A stretch of DNA of 64,000 bases. Origin: Pseudomonadota bacterium (GTDB taxonomy: Bacteria > Desulfobacterota > Binatia > Binatales > Binataceae). Numbering within the stretch: the stretch's first letter is position 1; each line of letters starts with the position of its first letter. The stretch covers positions 1 to 64,000 of the forward strand of contig JAJPHZ010000040.1 in the NCBI GenBank assembly GCA_021325025.1, given 5' to 3'. Positions 43,039 through 52,060 of the stretch are shown here, piece after piece. Position numbers and translations under genes: made by a program. The notes beneath the pieces were generated by a model. It was not told where the DNA came from, ran no database searches, and saw only the letters and a program-made list of their open reading frames with translations.

Positions 43039-44202
43039 TCACAAGGTGGGCGTGGCGGCGATCTCCACGATAAATCCGTCGGGTAGCTCGCGCCGGCCGC
43101 CGATGAAGTCGCCGTTGAGGTCACTGACCCACAGCTTGTGGCCGATGAACCGCATGTGGAGCGGATTGACGAACCCCGACGCAACCAGCTTGGGAACTCC
43201 AGCCCTGGAAAGGCGCAGCACGACGGCGTCGCGCTTGAGCGGCTGCGTCATCGGCACCGGAATCTGAAATTCTCCCAGGTCGGTGAAAAATAGCTGCCCG
43301 CCAAACCATTTGAAATCCACCGGCGCGAACGCCATCCCGCCCGGGGTTCGCAGCCCCCACACCAGCGGCTTCGGATTGATTTCGCCCCTGGGCGATACCT
43401 TCATGATCATCCCGCGCCGGGCGCCGGGATCAGGCGCACCGGCGGCGTTGGCCGGCGTAACGGGAACCAGCATCCACTGATTGTCAGGCGTGAACGTCAG
43501 GTCGAGCGGAACGCCATAGCGATTGAAGTCGGCGAACGGAGCGCATTTTCCGTCGGCGGTCGCCTGATACACCATCCGGTTCTGGGTCGTAACAGCGAAA
43601 ATGCGGCCGCCAAAGGAGCCGTGCGGCGGTCCGAACCAGAGCGCCGAACCCGCGCCGGCGACACCGTGACCAGCACCCCCCGCAGGCGGCAGCGTGCAGA
43701 AAGGCTGCAGGCTTTGTGTCTGCAAATTGAATCGCTTGATAAGATGGTTGGCCGCGATGCCCTGCTCGCCCTTGGCGGGCTGCGTCAGCAGAAAAAGTTG
43801 TCCGCCGTAAGAGCCAAAGTCGTCCGGCGCCTGATCCATCCCGACGCCGGGCAGCAGGTCCTTGGGAGCGGTCAACTCTCTGACTTCTCCCGCCTTGCCG
43901 ACCGCAAGCAGGCGTCCGCCGCCCTTTTCACTCTCGCCGCCGTCATCGTTGAGCCATATTTCACTGCCATGCGGCACCATCTGCAGCGAATCGTAAAGCT
44001 GACCCGGCCCGACCACGATTCGAGCGGCAAATCCGGGCGCGGTCTTGATGCGCGGAGCAGCGAGCAAACGCGCCGTAACCTTTGCTGCTTCGGTTTGGCC
44101 CTGCCCCGCAGCCGTGGCCGCTTCGGTTAGCATTACAACGAGAAAGGCCGCCAGAGCGGTCCAGAGGAATCTTCTCAGCGAACGGGATACGGATCGAGTC
44201 AT
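43039..44202 (-). CDS. Exported beta-propeller protein (sorbosone dehydrogenase/SMP-30-like)
   Basis: A 387-aa protein with an N-terminal signal (about 1-32: TALAAFLVVMLTEAATAAG). Repeats such as GGRLLAVGKAGEVRELT, GGRIFAVTTQNRMVY, RGMIMKVSPRGEINP and GGQLFFTDLGEFQ indicate a six-bladed propeller akin to soluble glucose/sorbosone dehydrogenases or SMP-30-like lactonases. PQQ-binding residues cannot be confirmed. It is periplasmic; the substrate is unknown. Its neighbour downstream is a crotonase. Confidence 0.75.
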   Translation of the reverse strand: MTRSVSRSLRRFLWTALAAFLVVMLTEAATAAGQGQTEAAKVTARLLAAPRIKTAPGFAARIVVGPGQLYDSLQMVPHGSEIWLNDDGGESEKGGGRLLAVGKAGEVRELTAPKDLLPGVGMDQAPDDFGSYGGQLFLLTQPAKGEQGIAANHLIKRFNLQTQSLQPFCTLPPAGGAGHGVAGAGSALWFGPPHGSFGGRIFAVTTQNRMVYQATADGKCAPFADFNRYGVPLDLTFTPDNQWMLVPVTPANAAGAPDPGARRGMIMKVSPRGEINPKPLVWGLRTPGGMAFAPVDFKWFGGQLFFTDLGEFQIPVPMTQPLKRDAVVLRLSRAGVPKLVASGFVNPLHMRFIGHKLWVSDLNGDFIGGRRELPDGFIVEIAATPTL

Positions 44203-44283
44203 CTTGGGAGCCTTTCATGTCAAGGCGGCGAGGCGCAACGTCGCACCCGCAAGCCGCCAAGTCAAGCGCGCGTTGGCGGCAGC

Positions 44284-44523
44284 TTGCCCAATCAGCGTGA
44301 CCGCTGGGAAATTACCGATGCGCTGCAGCGTGCGGGCGTGGCGGCTTTTCCCACACTGGGCAATCAGGACCTGTGCGAAGATCGCCACATGATCGAACGC
44401 AGCTTCGTAGTCGACGTCGATCATCCCATCGGCTGCCGCAAACACGCGCCGCCGCCGTGGACGATCCTGGCGCGCCCGATCGCACACTGCTCTGCGCTCG
44501 GCAGCGCCGTTTTTTGGCCGCCC
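44284..44523 (+). pseudogene. Remnant of a CaiB/BaiF CoA-transferase C-terminus
   Basis: The 321-nt gap between two minus-strand genes contains, on the plus strand, about 60 codons matching the C-terminal part of class III CoA-transferases: RDRWEITDALQRAGVAAFPT, then LGNQDLCEDRHMIERSFVV and DVDHPIGCRKHAPPPW. After about 44466 the similarity ends and the frame runs into the convergent gene. No N-terminal domain, start or catalytic Asp region is present. It is therefore a decayed fragment, likely left by a rearrangement. Confidence 0.6.
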
Positions 44524-45969
44524 TCAGGCCTGCGCCAGGTATTTGGCCACCGCGCCTTCGACGGCGGTGCCTTTGAAGAAGTCGGGATTGACCGCGGTCC
44601 ACAGCTTGATTGGGTTGACGAAGACGAAGTCGCGGAAATCCTCTTCGGTCATGCGTCCGTGCTCGACCGCTTCGAAGGCTTCGGCGGTGACTGCGCTCAT
44701 GTCGGGCACGTCGAAGTGCCCGATGTCCGAGCCGTAGATCGCATTGAGCCGCGCCGCGAGCGGATTGCGTTTGGCGTCGAAGGCCGAGGCGGTGATCGGG
44801 TCGTCGGCCTCGCAGCCGAAGAAAAACGGCTTGAGAAACAGTTCGCGGAAGTCTTCCTTGCCGGCAATCGCGCAGCGTTGGAAGTCATCGCTGGGATCTT
44901 CGGGCCGCATGCCGACGACTTCGCGGCCTTTGACAAAGTCCCTGCCGCCCAGCACTTTGCCGCCGTAGCGGCGCGACAGTTGGGCGAGCAGTTCCTGGTC
45001 GATGTTGGCCGGATCGTAATTGGCTAGCGCCTTGATATTGCGCTTTTCCCAATGGCCGATCAGGTCGGCGAACAGGCTGCGCGCCCAGCCCACGCCGCCC
45101 TCCAGAAAGGAAAACCGCAGCCTGGGAAAACGCCGCGTCACGCCGCCCAAAAACAGCGATTTACACACCGCCTCCGCCGACGACGCGAAGTGACCGACAT
45201 GATTGTAGACGTAGTTGGAGATCGAGGTGCGGCTGCCCCATCCTTCGCCATGGCTGTGGAAGCTGGGGACCACCTTCAACTCCTCGCACTTCGCCCAAAC
45301 CGGATCGTAATCGTACTCGCTGTCGATGCCGAAGGTGTCGAGCCAGAAGGCATACGGCGCGGCCTGCGGATACTGGCGTGCGGCGGCCGCAATCGGACGT
45401 TTGACGTAGCTCGCCATCAGCACCGCGCGCAGCCCCAGCACGTTGACCGCATATTCCAGCTCCTCGATGGCTTCCTGCGGCGTATGCATCGGGATAGCGG
45501 CCACGGGCGCGATGCGGTCGCGGTACTCGCCCCAAATCTCCGCGCAATAGGTGTTGAGGGCGCGGCAGGTCGCACGTCTGACGTCCGCCTCCTCGAAATG
45601 AGACGCGACCAGCCCCAGGCTGGGATATAGCACGCAGAAGTCCAGGCCCATCTCATCCAGCCGCTCGTACATCAGCCTGGGGAACAGCGAGGTGGCAAGG
45701 TCCAGCGTGTTTTTGGTCGGCAGGCCCCAAAACGGCGAGCGCTTGGTGTGGAATTCGCGCCGTTCGGCGGGCGATTGCCGATACCATTTCGAACTGGCGA
45801 TCGTGCCCTCCAGTGCGGGTCCGACCCGGTCCGCCATCTGCACCCCCGCCAGTTCCTTGACGTAGTCGCGCACCCGCGGCCCGTATTCCACGTGATGGCC
45901 GTCCGAGTCGATCACCGGATGAGTCAGATGCTCGTGGATCGCGGCCGATTTGGACTTCGACATTGCCAT
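44524..45969 (-). CDS. ACMSD-type amidohydrolase family protein
   Basis: A 481-aa metal-dependent hydrolase. VIDSDGHHVEYGP near the N-terminus, MGLDFCVLYPSLGL, DRIAPVAAIPMHTPQEAIEE, VVPSFHSHGEGWG, RFPRLRFSFLEGGVGWA and the C-terminal GSDIGHFDVPDM mark the same superfamily as 21281-22393, with a longer middle section. Members decarboxylate or hydrolyse cyclic acids; the substrate is unknown. ATG 45969 gives the complete N-terminus. It is isolated between a CoA-transferase remnant and a hairpin-rich gap. Confidence 0.88.
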   Translation of the reverse strand: MAMSKSKSAAIHEHLTHPVIDSDGHHVEYGPRVRDYVKELAGVQMADRVGPALEGTIASSKWYRQSPAERREFHTKRSPFWGLPTKNTLDLATSLFPRLMYERLDEMGLDFCVLYPSLGLVASHFEEADVRRATCRALNTYCAEIWGEYRDRIAPVAAIPMHTPQEAIEELEYAVNVLGLRAVLMASYVKRPIAAAARQYPQAAPYAFWLDTFGIDSEYDYDPVWAKCEELKVVPSFHSHGEGWGSRTSISNYVYNHVGHFASSAEAVCKSLFLGGVTRRFPRLRFSFLEGGVGWARSLFADLIGHWEKRNIKALANYDPANIDQELLAQLSRRYGGKVLGGRDFVKGREVVGMRPEDPSDDFQRCAIAGKEDFRELFLKPFFFGCEADDPITASAFDAKRNPLAARLNAIYGSDIGHFDVPDMSAVTAEAFEAVEHGRMTEEDFRDFVFVNPIKLWTAVNPDFFKGTAVEGAVAKYLAQA

Positions 45970-46190
45970 GGGCCAATCCCCCGAAGCGGTTGCTAACCGA
46001 CTACTACGGAAGGTTGCGGCCCGCCGTCAAGCCAGCGCGCGGCAGTGATGCTACCCGCAGCCTGACTCGAAGACCGATTGGCTGACGCAAGCCCTCCCGA
46101 CCACAACTATCGCACAAGCGCGGAATGCCGTTGAGCAAGAAACATCAGTTAATGATTAAGGCGGGCGATGCAGGCAGTGGCCCTCAGCCG

Positions 46191-46300
46191 CCGGGCGATT
46201 CGCGGGCGAATCGCCCGGCCGCCTCTCCCCGTTTGCGGCTGCGGACCGGGTCCGCACCCGCGGGCGAGGACAGAAGAATTTGCCGGCGCATTCTTCTGTC
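46191..46300. repeat. Cluster of three perfect inverted repeats in a 405-nt gene-free gap
   Basis: In the gap 45970-46374 no ORF is convincing, but three perfect hairpins sit in 110 nt: a 13-bp stem (CCGGGCGATTCGC at 46191-46203 with its complement at 46206-46218), an 8-bp stem (TGCGGACC/GGTCCGCA, 46240-46256) with a 1-nt centre, and an 11-bp stem (GACAGAAGAAT at 46269-46279 with ATTCTTCTGTC at 46290-46300). The last has a 10-nt loop. It could be a REP-type element, a structured RNA or a bidirectional terminator. No tRNA or known riboswitch is recognisable. Confidence 0.6.
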
Positions 46301-46374
46301 CCGTCACTCACAATCAGTTGTGGGAGAGAAGACGTGAGTGTTTTGGTACGCTTCAAACGCCGACCTTCTTGCGT

Positions 46375-48801
46375 TCAATAGAGCAGATACCTGGCGCGCA
46401 ACGAGGCGAAGGCGGTGAGGTTGCTTTGCCAGCGGGCGGCGATGGTGCGCGGGTCGACGCCGTCGCGCAATGATTCAACGATCCAGTGCGCGCCGATCAT
46501 GCCCACGGTCGCGTCCAGCCGGAAGCGGGCGGGATACAGGCGCTCCAGCGCGCCGGCCAGCTCGATTCCCAGCTCAGGCGAATCGAGCGCCTGGCGATCT
46601 TGCAGCACGATGCGGACGCCGCGGCATTGTCGATCCTTGTAAGGAGCCGCGTGCGGAGTAAATTCCGCCGGCGTGAATGCCACGCCCGCGATCGCGCGGC
46701 GATTGAGGTAGGCGCACAATCGGTCGCCCTCGATCCATGGCGCGCCGACCAGTTCAAAGGGCGATGCGGTACCGCGCCCGACGCTGACGTTGGACCCCTC
46801 CACCATCGCTACGCCTGGATACAAGACAGCCTGCGTCAGCGTGCGTAGATTGGGCGACGGCGCGATCCAGGGCAGTCCCGTCTGGTCGTACCATTCGCGC
46901 CGCTCGTAACCCTGCATCGCAATCACCTGCAGGCGCGCGCCGATTCCGGCCTGAACGTTGAACAACCGCGCCAGTTCGCCGATAGTCATTCCGTGCCGCA
47001 CCGGCATGGGGTAAAAGCCGGTAAACGAGCGCAGGCCGGCCTCCATCACCGGCCCCTGCACGATTGCCGCGCTGAGCGGGTTGGGGCGATCCAGCACATA
47101 GAAGTCGATTCCCTTTTGTGCCGCCGCCTCCATCGCATAAGCCATCGTGGTCGCGTACGTGTAAAAGCGCGCGCCCGCGTCCTGCAGGTCGAACACGATC
47201 GCGTCCAGGCCGTCGAGCATCCCGTCCGTGGGTCGTTGGGTCGCGCCGTAGAGGCTTATCACCGGCAGACCCGACGCGCCGTCCACCCCCGATGCGATCA
47301 ATCCTTCACCATCGGCCGTCAATCCATGCTCGGGACTAAAAAGTGTGACCAGCCGCAGCGCGGGCGAGCGGCGCATCAAATCAATTGCGCGTTCGCCATG
47401 CGCGTCGACGCCCGACTGATTGGTGATCAGCGCCACACGCAGACCGCGCAGCGGTGCGAAGTTTTCACCGGCGAGCACATCCAGTCCCAACGCAACGGAC
47501 GGCGCGCGCGGCGGCGCTGCGGTTTGGACTTTGCGCTGCGAGTCAATGTAGCCGTCAAGCAGCGGATTTGATGCGACAATCGCGGCGGTTGAGGCGGGTC
47601 CGAGCCGACGCGATACCAGGTCGAGGATCGCGGCGCGCAGCGGGCGCGCGTCGCCGCGGCCGTCGGGGTACACGCGATTGGTCAGAATGATGACGTAGGT
47701 TTGCGAGGGCGGATCGATCCACAGCATCGTGCCGGTATATCCGGTGTGGCCGTAGCTGCCCACCGCGGGAAGCTGTTCGCGATTGGAGGCCAGTGCGGCG
47801 CCCAGATCCCATCCCAGGCCGCGCAAGCGCGCGGCGAAGGGCGGCGATGCGGGCGCGCTCATCGCGGCGACGCTGGCGGCGCTGAGGATGCGGGCGTTGG
47901 CGCTGCGCCCCCCGTTGAGCATCATTTGCGCGAACAGGGCCAGGTCGCGGGCGGTCGAGAACAGTCCGGCATGACCCGCTACGCCGCCCATTCGGCACGC
48001 GGTCGGATCCTGCACCTGGCCGACCCGCAATCTGCCGTGCGCTAACCCGGTGGGTGCGATACGTCCCTCGGATGCCGCAGCCGGGCAAAAACCGGTGTCG
48101 TTCATGTGCATCGGCGCAAACACTTCGCTCGCACACCAGCGGTCCAGCGTGCGGCCGGAGACGCGGCGCACCAGTTCGCCCAGCACTTCGAAATTGATGT
48201 CGCTGTAAATGTAACAGGTTCCTGGCGGACAAACGGGCCGCTCACCGATAATCCGCCGCATCGCCGCACTGTAGCCGGTCCATCGCGCAGTGGTATCGAG
48301 ATCGGCGCGCAGGCCCGAATAATGCGTCAGCAACTCACGCACGGTGATCGTCGCCTTGCCGTTGGCGGCGAACTGCGGCCAGTAAAGCGCGGCCGGGTTG
48401 TCCAGCGCCAGCCGTCCCCGCTCCACCAGTTGCATCACGGCGGTAGTGGTGGCGACGACCTTGGTCAGCGAGGCCAGGTCGAAGATCGTGTCCGTGGTCA
48501 TCGGCATCTCGCGTGGAGCAAGCTGGCGGGAGCCGAGGGCACGGTCGTAGACGATGCGCCCGTGGTTGCCGATCAGCACGACTGCGCCGGGAATTCGTCC
48601 AGCGCCGATCTGCTCCGCCACGATGGCGGGAATCGGGTTGAGGTCGGCGGCGGTCAGGTAGCCGGGAGCCGTCGATGCCGCGGCGCGCGCCGGAATCGAC
48701 AGCGCAGTGATGATAGCCGCCGCGATCATCGAAAGCAGCGGCGCTGCGAGCCTGCGGCCAGGCCCGATTTGTGAAGTGTCAGGCGGCACAGCGATGCGCA
48801 A
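46375..48801 (-). CDS. Serine hydrolase fused to NamZ-type exo-muramidase (DUF1343)
   Basis: An 808-aa exported protein (signal near 20-42), start TTG 48801 or GTG 48789. Residues about 50-400 are a beta-lactamase/class C esterase fold: SLTK (Ser111-Lys114), YSD (198-200) and HTG (351-353). Residues about 436-808 are the DUF1343/NamZ domain (GLRVALITNQSGVD, LFSPEHGLTADGEG, FDLQDAGARFYTY, VLDRPNPL), an exo-beta-N-acetylmuramidase known from cell-wall turnover. In Bacillus the two activities are separate neighbouring genes (ybbE and ybbC). It starts 3 nt after the upstream gene's stop. Confidence 0.9.
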   Translation of the reverse strand: MRIAVPPDTSQIGPGRRLAAPLLSMIAAAIITALSIPARAAASTAPGYLTAADLNPIPAIVAEQIGAGRIPGAVVLIGNHGRIVYDRALGSRQLAPREMPMTTDTIFDLASLTKVVATTTAVMQLVERGRLALDNPAALYWPQFAANGKATITVRELLTHYSGLRADLDTTARWTGYSAAMRRIIGERPVCPPGTCYIYSDINFEVLGELVRRVSGRTLDRWCASEVFAPMHMNDTGFCPAAASEGRIAPTGLAHGRLRVGQVQDPTACRMGGVAGHAGLFSTARDLALFAQMMLNGGRSANARILSAASVAAMSAPASPPFAARLRGLGWDLGAALASNREQLPAVGSYGHTGYTGTMLWIDPPSQTYVIILTNRVYPDGRGDARPLRAAILDLVSRRLGPASTAAIVASNPLLDGYIDSQRKVQTAAPPRAPSVALGLDVLAGENFAPLRGLRVALITNQSGVDAHGERAIDLMRRSPALRLVTLFSPEHGLTADGEGLIASGVDGASGLPVISLYGATQRPTDGMLDGLDAIVFDLQDAGARFYTYATTMAYAMEAAAQKGIDFYVLDRPNPLSAAIVQGPVMEAGLRSFTGFYPMPVRHGMTIGELARLFNVQAGIGARLQVIAMQGYERREWYDQTGLPWIAPSPNLRTLTQAVLYPGVAMVEGSNVSVGRGTASPFELVGAPWIEGDRLCAYLNRRAIAGVAFTPAEFTPHAAPYKDRQCRGVRIVLQDRQALDSPELGIELAGALERLYPARFRLDATVGMIGAHWIVESLRDGVDPRTIAARWQSNLTAFASLRARYLLY

Positions 48802-48804
48802 TTG

Positions 48805-50085
48805 CTATTTCATCAAACCAGCTCCAGAATACACGTTGCGGGGGTTCCAAAGCATCCAGCCGTCGGAGCCGAATTTCTCCGCCGCGTTGATCTGGGTGCG
48901 GATCTCGTTGCCGCCAAATTCCCGACGATCGAACGCGTAGTCGCGAAAGGCCTGTAGCCACGGGCGAAACCTGATCGGCGGCAGGCCGGTGCGCTCGCGC
49001 GCCCGTTTGAGCGACAGGTAGACGATTTCATAAGGATGGGCGACCGGGTTGCGGTAACCAGGGATGCCGAACTGGTAGCCCGACGGATAGAGCATCGGCG
49101 AGATGTAATCGACGCGGGGCCCCAGATCTTCGAGTTGCTGCCCAATTTGCGTATCGTCGAGGTTCCAGTTGACGTAGCCGAAGATGTCGATCGCCAGGAA
49201 GACGTTGTAGGGGGTGAGCGCCTTGCGCGCCTGATCCAGGAATTCGTCGATCGCAGCCACCCGGTTGCGCAGCGTGTTGGGCTTGGAGAACACCACGCCG
49301 CGTGCGTCGGGGCATCGCAGATAGTCGAACTGGATTTCATCGAAGCCCAGCCGCGCCGCCTCCACCGCGATTGCGATATTGTAATCGCGCACCTCCTGTC
49401 TGAACGGGTCGGTCCATCGCAGCCGCTCCCGATCCAGGAAAATGGCGCCGCCTCTGCGAACTGCCAGTTCAGGACGGGCCGTCGCCAGCGGATTGTCCTT
49501 GAAGACCACGATTCGGGCGATGGTGTAAATTTGCCGGCGTTGCAGATCCTGCAACAGCCCCTTGATGTCCTTGACCGTAATGACCTGCTGGGCGCCTACC
49601 TTGGCCGCCAGCGGCACGCCGCTCAAATAGGGAACCATCCCGCGGTCGCCCTTGACGTCAATCACCAGGGCGTTGAGTTCGGTCGCTTCAATCAGGTTGA
49701 GCGCGTTGCGCCGGATGGTGGAACTGCCCACCCCGTAAAATGACAGGTACAGTGCCTTGGGTTTAAACGGCGTCAGTTCAAAATCATAGCTTTCCCTCCT
49801 GGGGTCGAGCGCGGTGTTGGCGCGCAGGTAACCGTAAGCGCGCGCCCCGATACGCTCGCCGTGCGCGGAGATGGCGAAGCGGCCGTCGCTATCCGTGCGC
49901 ACCACTGTGTCGTTCAGCGTCACCAGTGCCCCGGCAATGGGCATCCTGGTGGCCGCATCGATTACCCGCCCGCTGTATCCGCTGGCATTGCCGGCGCACA
50001 ACAAAGACGCGGCGAGCGCGGCGAATATGACCAGGATGTAAGGAAGTATCGGGCCAAACCCGGAATGCAGTCTGTTCATATTCAT
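48805..50085 (-). CDS. Putative TIM-barrel glycoside hydrolase (DUF4015-type)
   Basis: A 426-aa protein; ATG 50085 lies one base after the ancestral stop of the deacetylase (see 50191). A membrane/signal segment (about 11-35) is followed by a small carboxypeptidase-regulatory-like beta domain (SGRVIDAATRMPIAGALVTL) and a barrel with ALVIDVKGDRGM, ARIVVFKDNPLA, GFDEIQFDYLRCPD (likely catalytic acid region), FLAIDIFGYVNWN and VDYISPMLYPSGY. Such proteins are predicted polysaccharide hydrolases of the envelope. It is packed between the deacetylase and NamZ fusion genes. Confidence 0.85.
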   Translation of the reverse strand: MNMNRLHSGFGPILPYILVIFAALAASLLCAGNASGYSGRVIDAATRMPIAGALVTLNDTVVRTDSDGRFAISAHGERIGARAYGYLRANTALDPRRESYDFELTPFKPKALYLSFYGVGSSTIRRNALNLIEATELNALVIDVKGDRGMVPYLSGVPLAAKVGAQQVITVKDIKGLLQDLQRRQIYTIARIVVFKDNPLATARPELAVRRGGAIFLDRERLRWTDPFRQEVRDYNIAIAVEAARLGFDEIQFDYLRCPDARGVVFSKPNTLRNRVAAIDEFLDQARKALTPYNVFLAIDIFGYVNWNLDDTQIGQQLEDLGPRVDYISPMLYPSGYQFGIPGYRNPVAHPYEIVYLSLKRARERTGLPPIRFRPWLQAFRDYAFDRREFGGNEIRTQINAAEKFGSDGWMLWNPRNVYSGAGLMK

Positions 50086-50190
50086 TTCAATGCACCCGGC
50101 TCGACCGGGTCTCCACCGCACCTCCGCCGACGATTTGCGCAAAAGCCATGCCGCGATCGGAGTTGGACAGCAGATAGCGGGGCAGCGCCA

Positions 50191-50928
50191 TCACGTTGTC
50201 AGACGGCCTGCCCGGCCGCGTTCGATCGTAAACGCCGCGACGTATCCGGCACGCACCGCGTGATCGATCAGCTCCTGATCGTGAATTCCGAACGGCCACG
50301 CCAGCATGTCGACGTCGACACCCAGATGCTGTTTGATGGCCGCCCTGGCCTTGAGCAGTTGGGTATTTACCAGTTTCGCGTACGCGTCGGGCGTAAGCCG
50401 GCGTTTTTCGACCTTGAAGTTGGGATGCCAGAACGTATGCGACTGGATATCGAACAGCCCGGTCTGGTGCAGTTGCCGAAGCTGCTCCCAGGTCATCGCG
50501 TAGGACGCGTTGGAAATCGCCGAAGGGTAAACGAAAAGCGTAACCGGCACGCGATAGCGTATCACCAGCGGCAGCATGTCGGTGAAGACGGTGCGATGCG
50601 CATCGTCAACCGTGATCGCCACCGAGCGCGGCGGCGGCGGCGGTCCGGTGCCGCGCACCCAGTCGACCAGCGCGCGCAGCGGAATCACGGTGTAGCCGTT
50701 GTCGCGCAGAAATCGCAGGTGCGATTCGAAGACCGCGGTCGTGATGGTCATGCTGTCGGCCACCGTTGGGCCAAAGCGATGGTAGAGCAGGATGGCAACA
50801 CCGCGCTCCGGGATTGGCTGCGAGGCGGCGGCGGGACCCACCGGCGCACCGAGCGCACCGGCAATCAGGCAAAGGAGGGCCACTGCCCAAAGCTGCGCTG
50901 GCGCGCAGCGCCGGCGATCGGGGTGCAC
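50191..50928 (-). CDS. Polysaccharide deacetylase, C-terminus frameshifted
   Basis: A 245-aa exported protein from GTG 50928, with GAGG partly in the upstream stop. A signal segment (about 12-35) precedes a NodB-type domain: the metal Asp motif SVAITVDDAH (Asp108-Asp109) and SHTFWH (His164, His168), then LAWPFGIHDQEL. The frame ends abruptly at 50191 after GRAGRLT. In the next frame the protein continues DNVMALPRYLLSNSDRG to a stop at 50087, one base before the next gene. One missing base near 50193-50196 explains this. It probably deacetylates peptidoglycan or another envelope glycan. Confidence 0.82.
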   Translation of the reverse strand: MHPDRRRCAPAQLWAVALLCLIAGALGAPVGPAAASQPIPERGVAILLYHRFGPTVADSMTITTAVFESHLRFLRDNGYTVIPLRALVDWVRGTGPPPPPRSVAITVDDAHRTVFTDMLPLVIRYRVPVTLFVYPSAISNASYAMTWEQLRQLHQTGLFDIQSHTFWHPNFKVEKRRLTPDAYAKLVNTQLLKARAAIKQHLGVDVDMLAWPFGIHDQELIDHAVRAGYVAAFTIERGRAGRLTT

Positions 50929-50939
50929 GGATGCGCGCC

Positions 50940-52046
50940 TCAATGGAAGCGGCGCATCGACATGGCGTTGAGGACGCGCCGGCGCGCCAGTTCCAGTGCC
51001 GCCTGGCGCGGCGTCAGGTTGCCGCTGCGCATCGATTCCAGGACCGCGCGCGTGTTGCGGCGAATCCGCTCCTCGATGGTCTGAAACGCGATCGCCTGGG
51101 TGCCGCCGTGATACTCCACCGCGGCACAGATCACGCCGCCGGCATTGACGATGAAGTCGGGCAGGCTGAGGACGCCGCGCTGATGCAGCCGTTCTTCGGC
51201 CTGGACTGAGATGGGAATATTGGCGCCCTGGATAACCAGCCTGGCGCGCAGCAGGTCGACGTTGGCCATGGTAATCACATCGGGGCGCGCGGCGGGAATC
51301 CAGATGTCGCAATCGACGCCGACGATTGCGTCGCGGTCAAGGCGTTCGCCGCCGGGAAAGTCGCTGACCTTGCCCCCGCCCTCAACGAACGCCGCCAGCG
51401 CCGGCACGTCTATGCCCCTGGGGTTGGCGACCGCGCCAGCCGAGTCGCACGCGGCGACCACTATCGCGCCGCGCGCGGCCAGAAAGCGCGCGGCGTGTTT
51501 GCCGACTGCGCCGAAGCCCTGCACCGCGACCCGCGCGCCTTTGATCCTGACCGGACAGAAATCCTCCGCGACCTCCGCCGCAATCGCCAGCCCAAAGCCG
51601 GTGGCGCCGATTTCGTCCAGTGGAATGCCGCCCAGTTCGCGCGGCAGTCCCGCGGCACGGCCGATTTCGTCGTGAATCCATCCCATCGCGCGTTCGTTCA
51701 GCCCCATGTCCGGACCGGGGATGTAATCCTTGAGGTCGCCGATTGCGTGTGCGAAGGCGCGAATAATCAACTCCTTGCGCTCGGGTGGCATCGCCGGATC
51801 GCCGGCGATTACCGACTTGGCGCCGCCATGGGGCAGGCCGGCGGCAGCGTTCTTCATCGTCATCGCGCGCGCGAGCCGAAAACATTCCTCCAGCGTGACG
51901 TCGGGCGCCATCCGGCAGCCGCCGATCGCCGGACCGGCGGCGACGTTGTCGACCACCACCATCGCGCGCAGATTAAGGCGCGGTTCGTAGATGCCGATTA
52001 TCTTTGCGGGGCCGAGTTCGTCGGCGAACTGGAAGAGGTCGGTCAT
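50940..52046 (-). CDS. Glu/Leu/Phe/Val dehydrogenase
   Basis: A 368-aa amino-acid dehydrogenase. GPAIGGCRM, AMTMKNAAAGLPHGGAKSV (substrate Lys65 and catalytic Lys77) and GPDMG (catalytic Asp113) are intact, followed by the NAD domain motif VQGFGAVGKHAARFL. The length of about 368 aa and GGCRMAPD favour the leucine/valine/phenylalanine group over hexameric glutamate dehydrogenase. It deaminates the amino acid to a 2-oxoacid, the substrate of the oxidoreductase encoded just upstream in the run. Start ATG 52046 lies 14 nt after the flavoprotein stop; 11 nt separate it from the deacetylase. Confidence 0.92.
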   Translation of the reverse strand: MTDLFQFADELGPAKIIGIYEPRLNLRAMVVVDNVAAGPAIGGCRMAPDVTLEECFRLARAMTMKNAAAGLPHGGAKSVIAGDPAMPPERKELIIRAFAHAIGDLKDYIPGPDMGLNERAMGWIHDEIGRAAGLPRELGGIPLDEIGATGFGLAIAAEVAEDFCPVRIKGARVAVQGFGAVGKHAARFLAARGAIVVAACDSAGAVANPRGIDVPALAAFVEGGGKVSDFPGGERLDRDAIVGVDCDIWIPAARPDVITMANVDLLRARLVIQGANIPISVQAEERLHQRGVLSLPDFIVNAGGVICAAVEYHGGTQAIAFQTIEERIRRNTRAVLESMRSGNLTPRQAALELARRRVLNAMSMRRFH

Positions 52047-52060
52047 GGCCTAGGCTCCGG

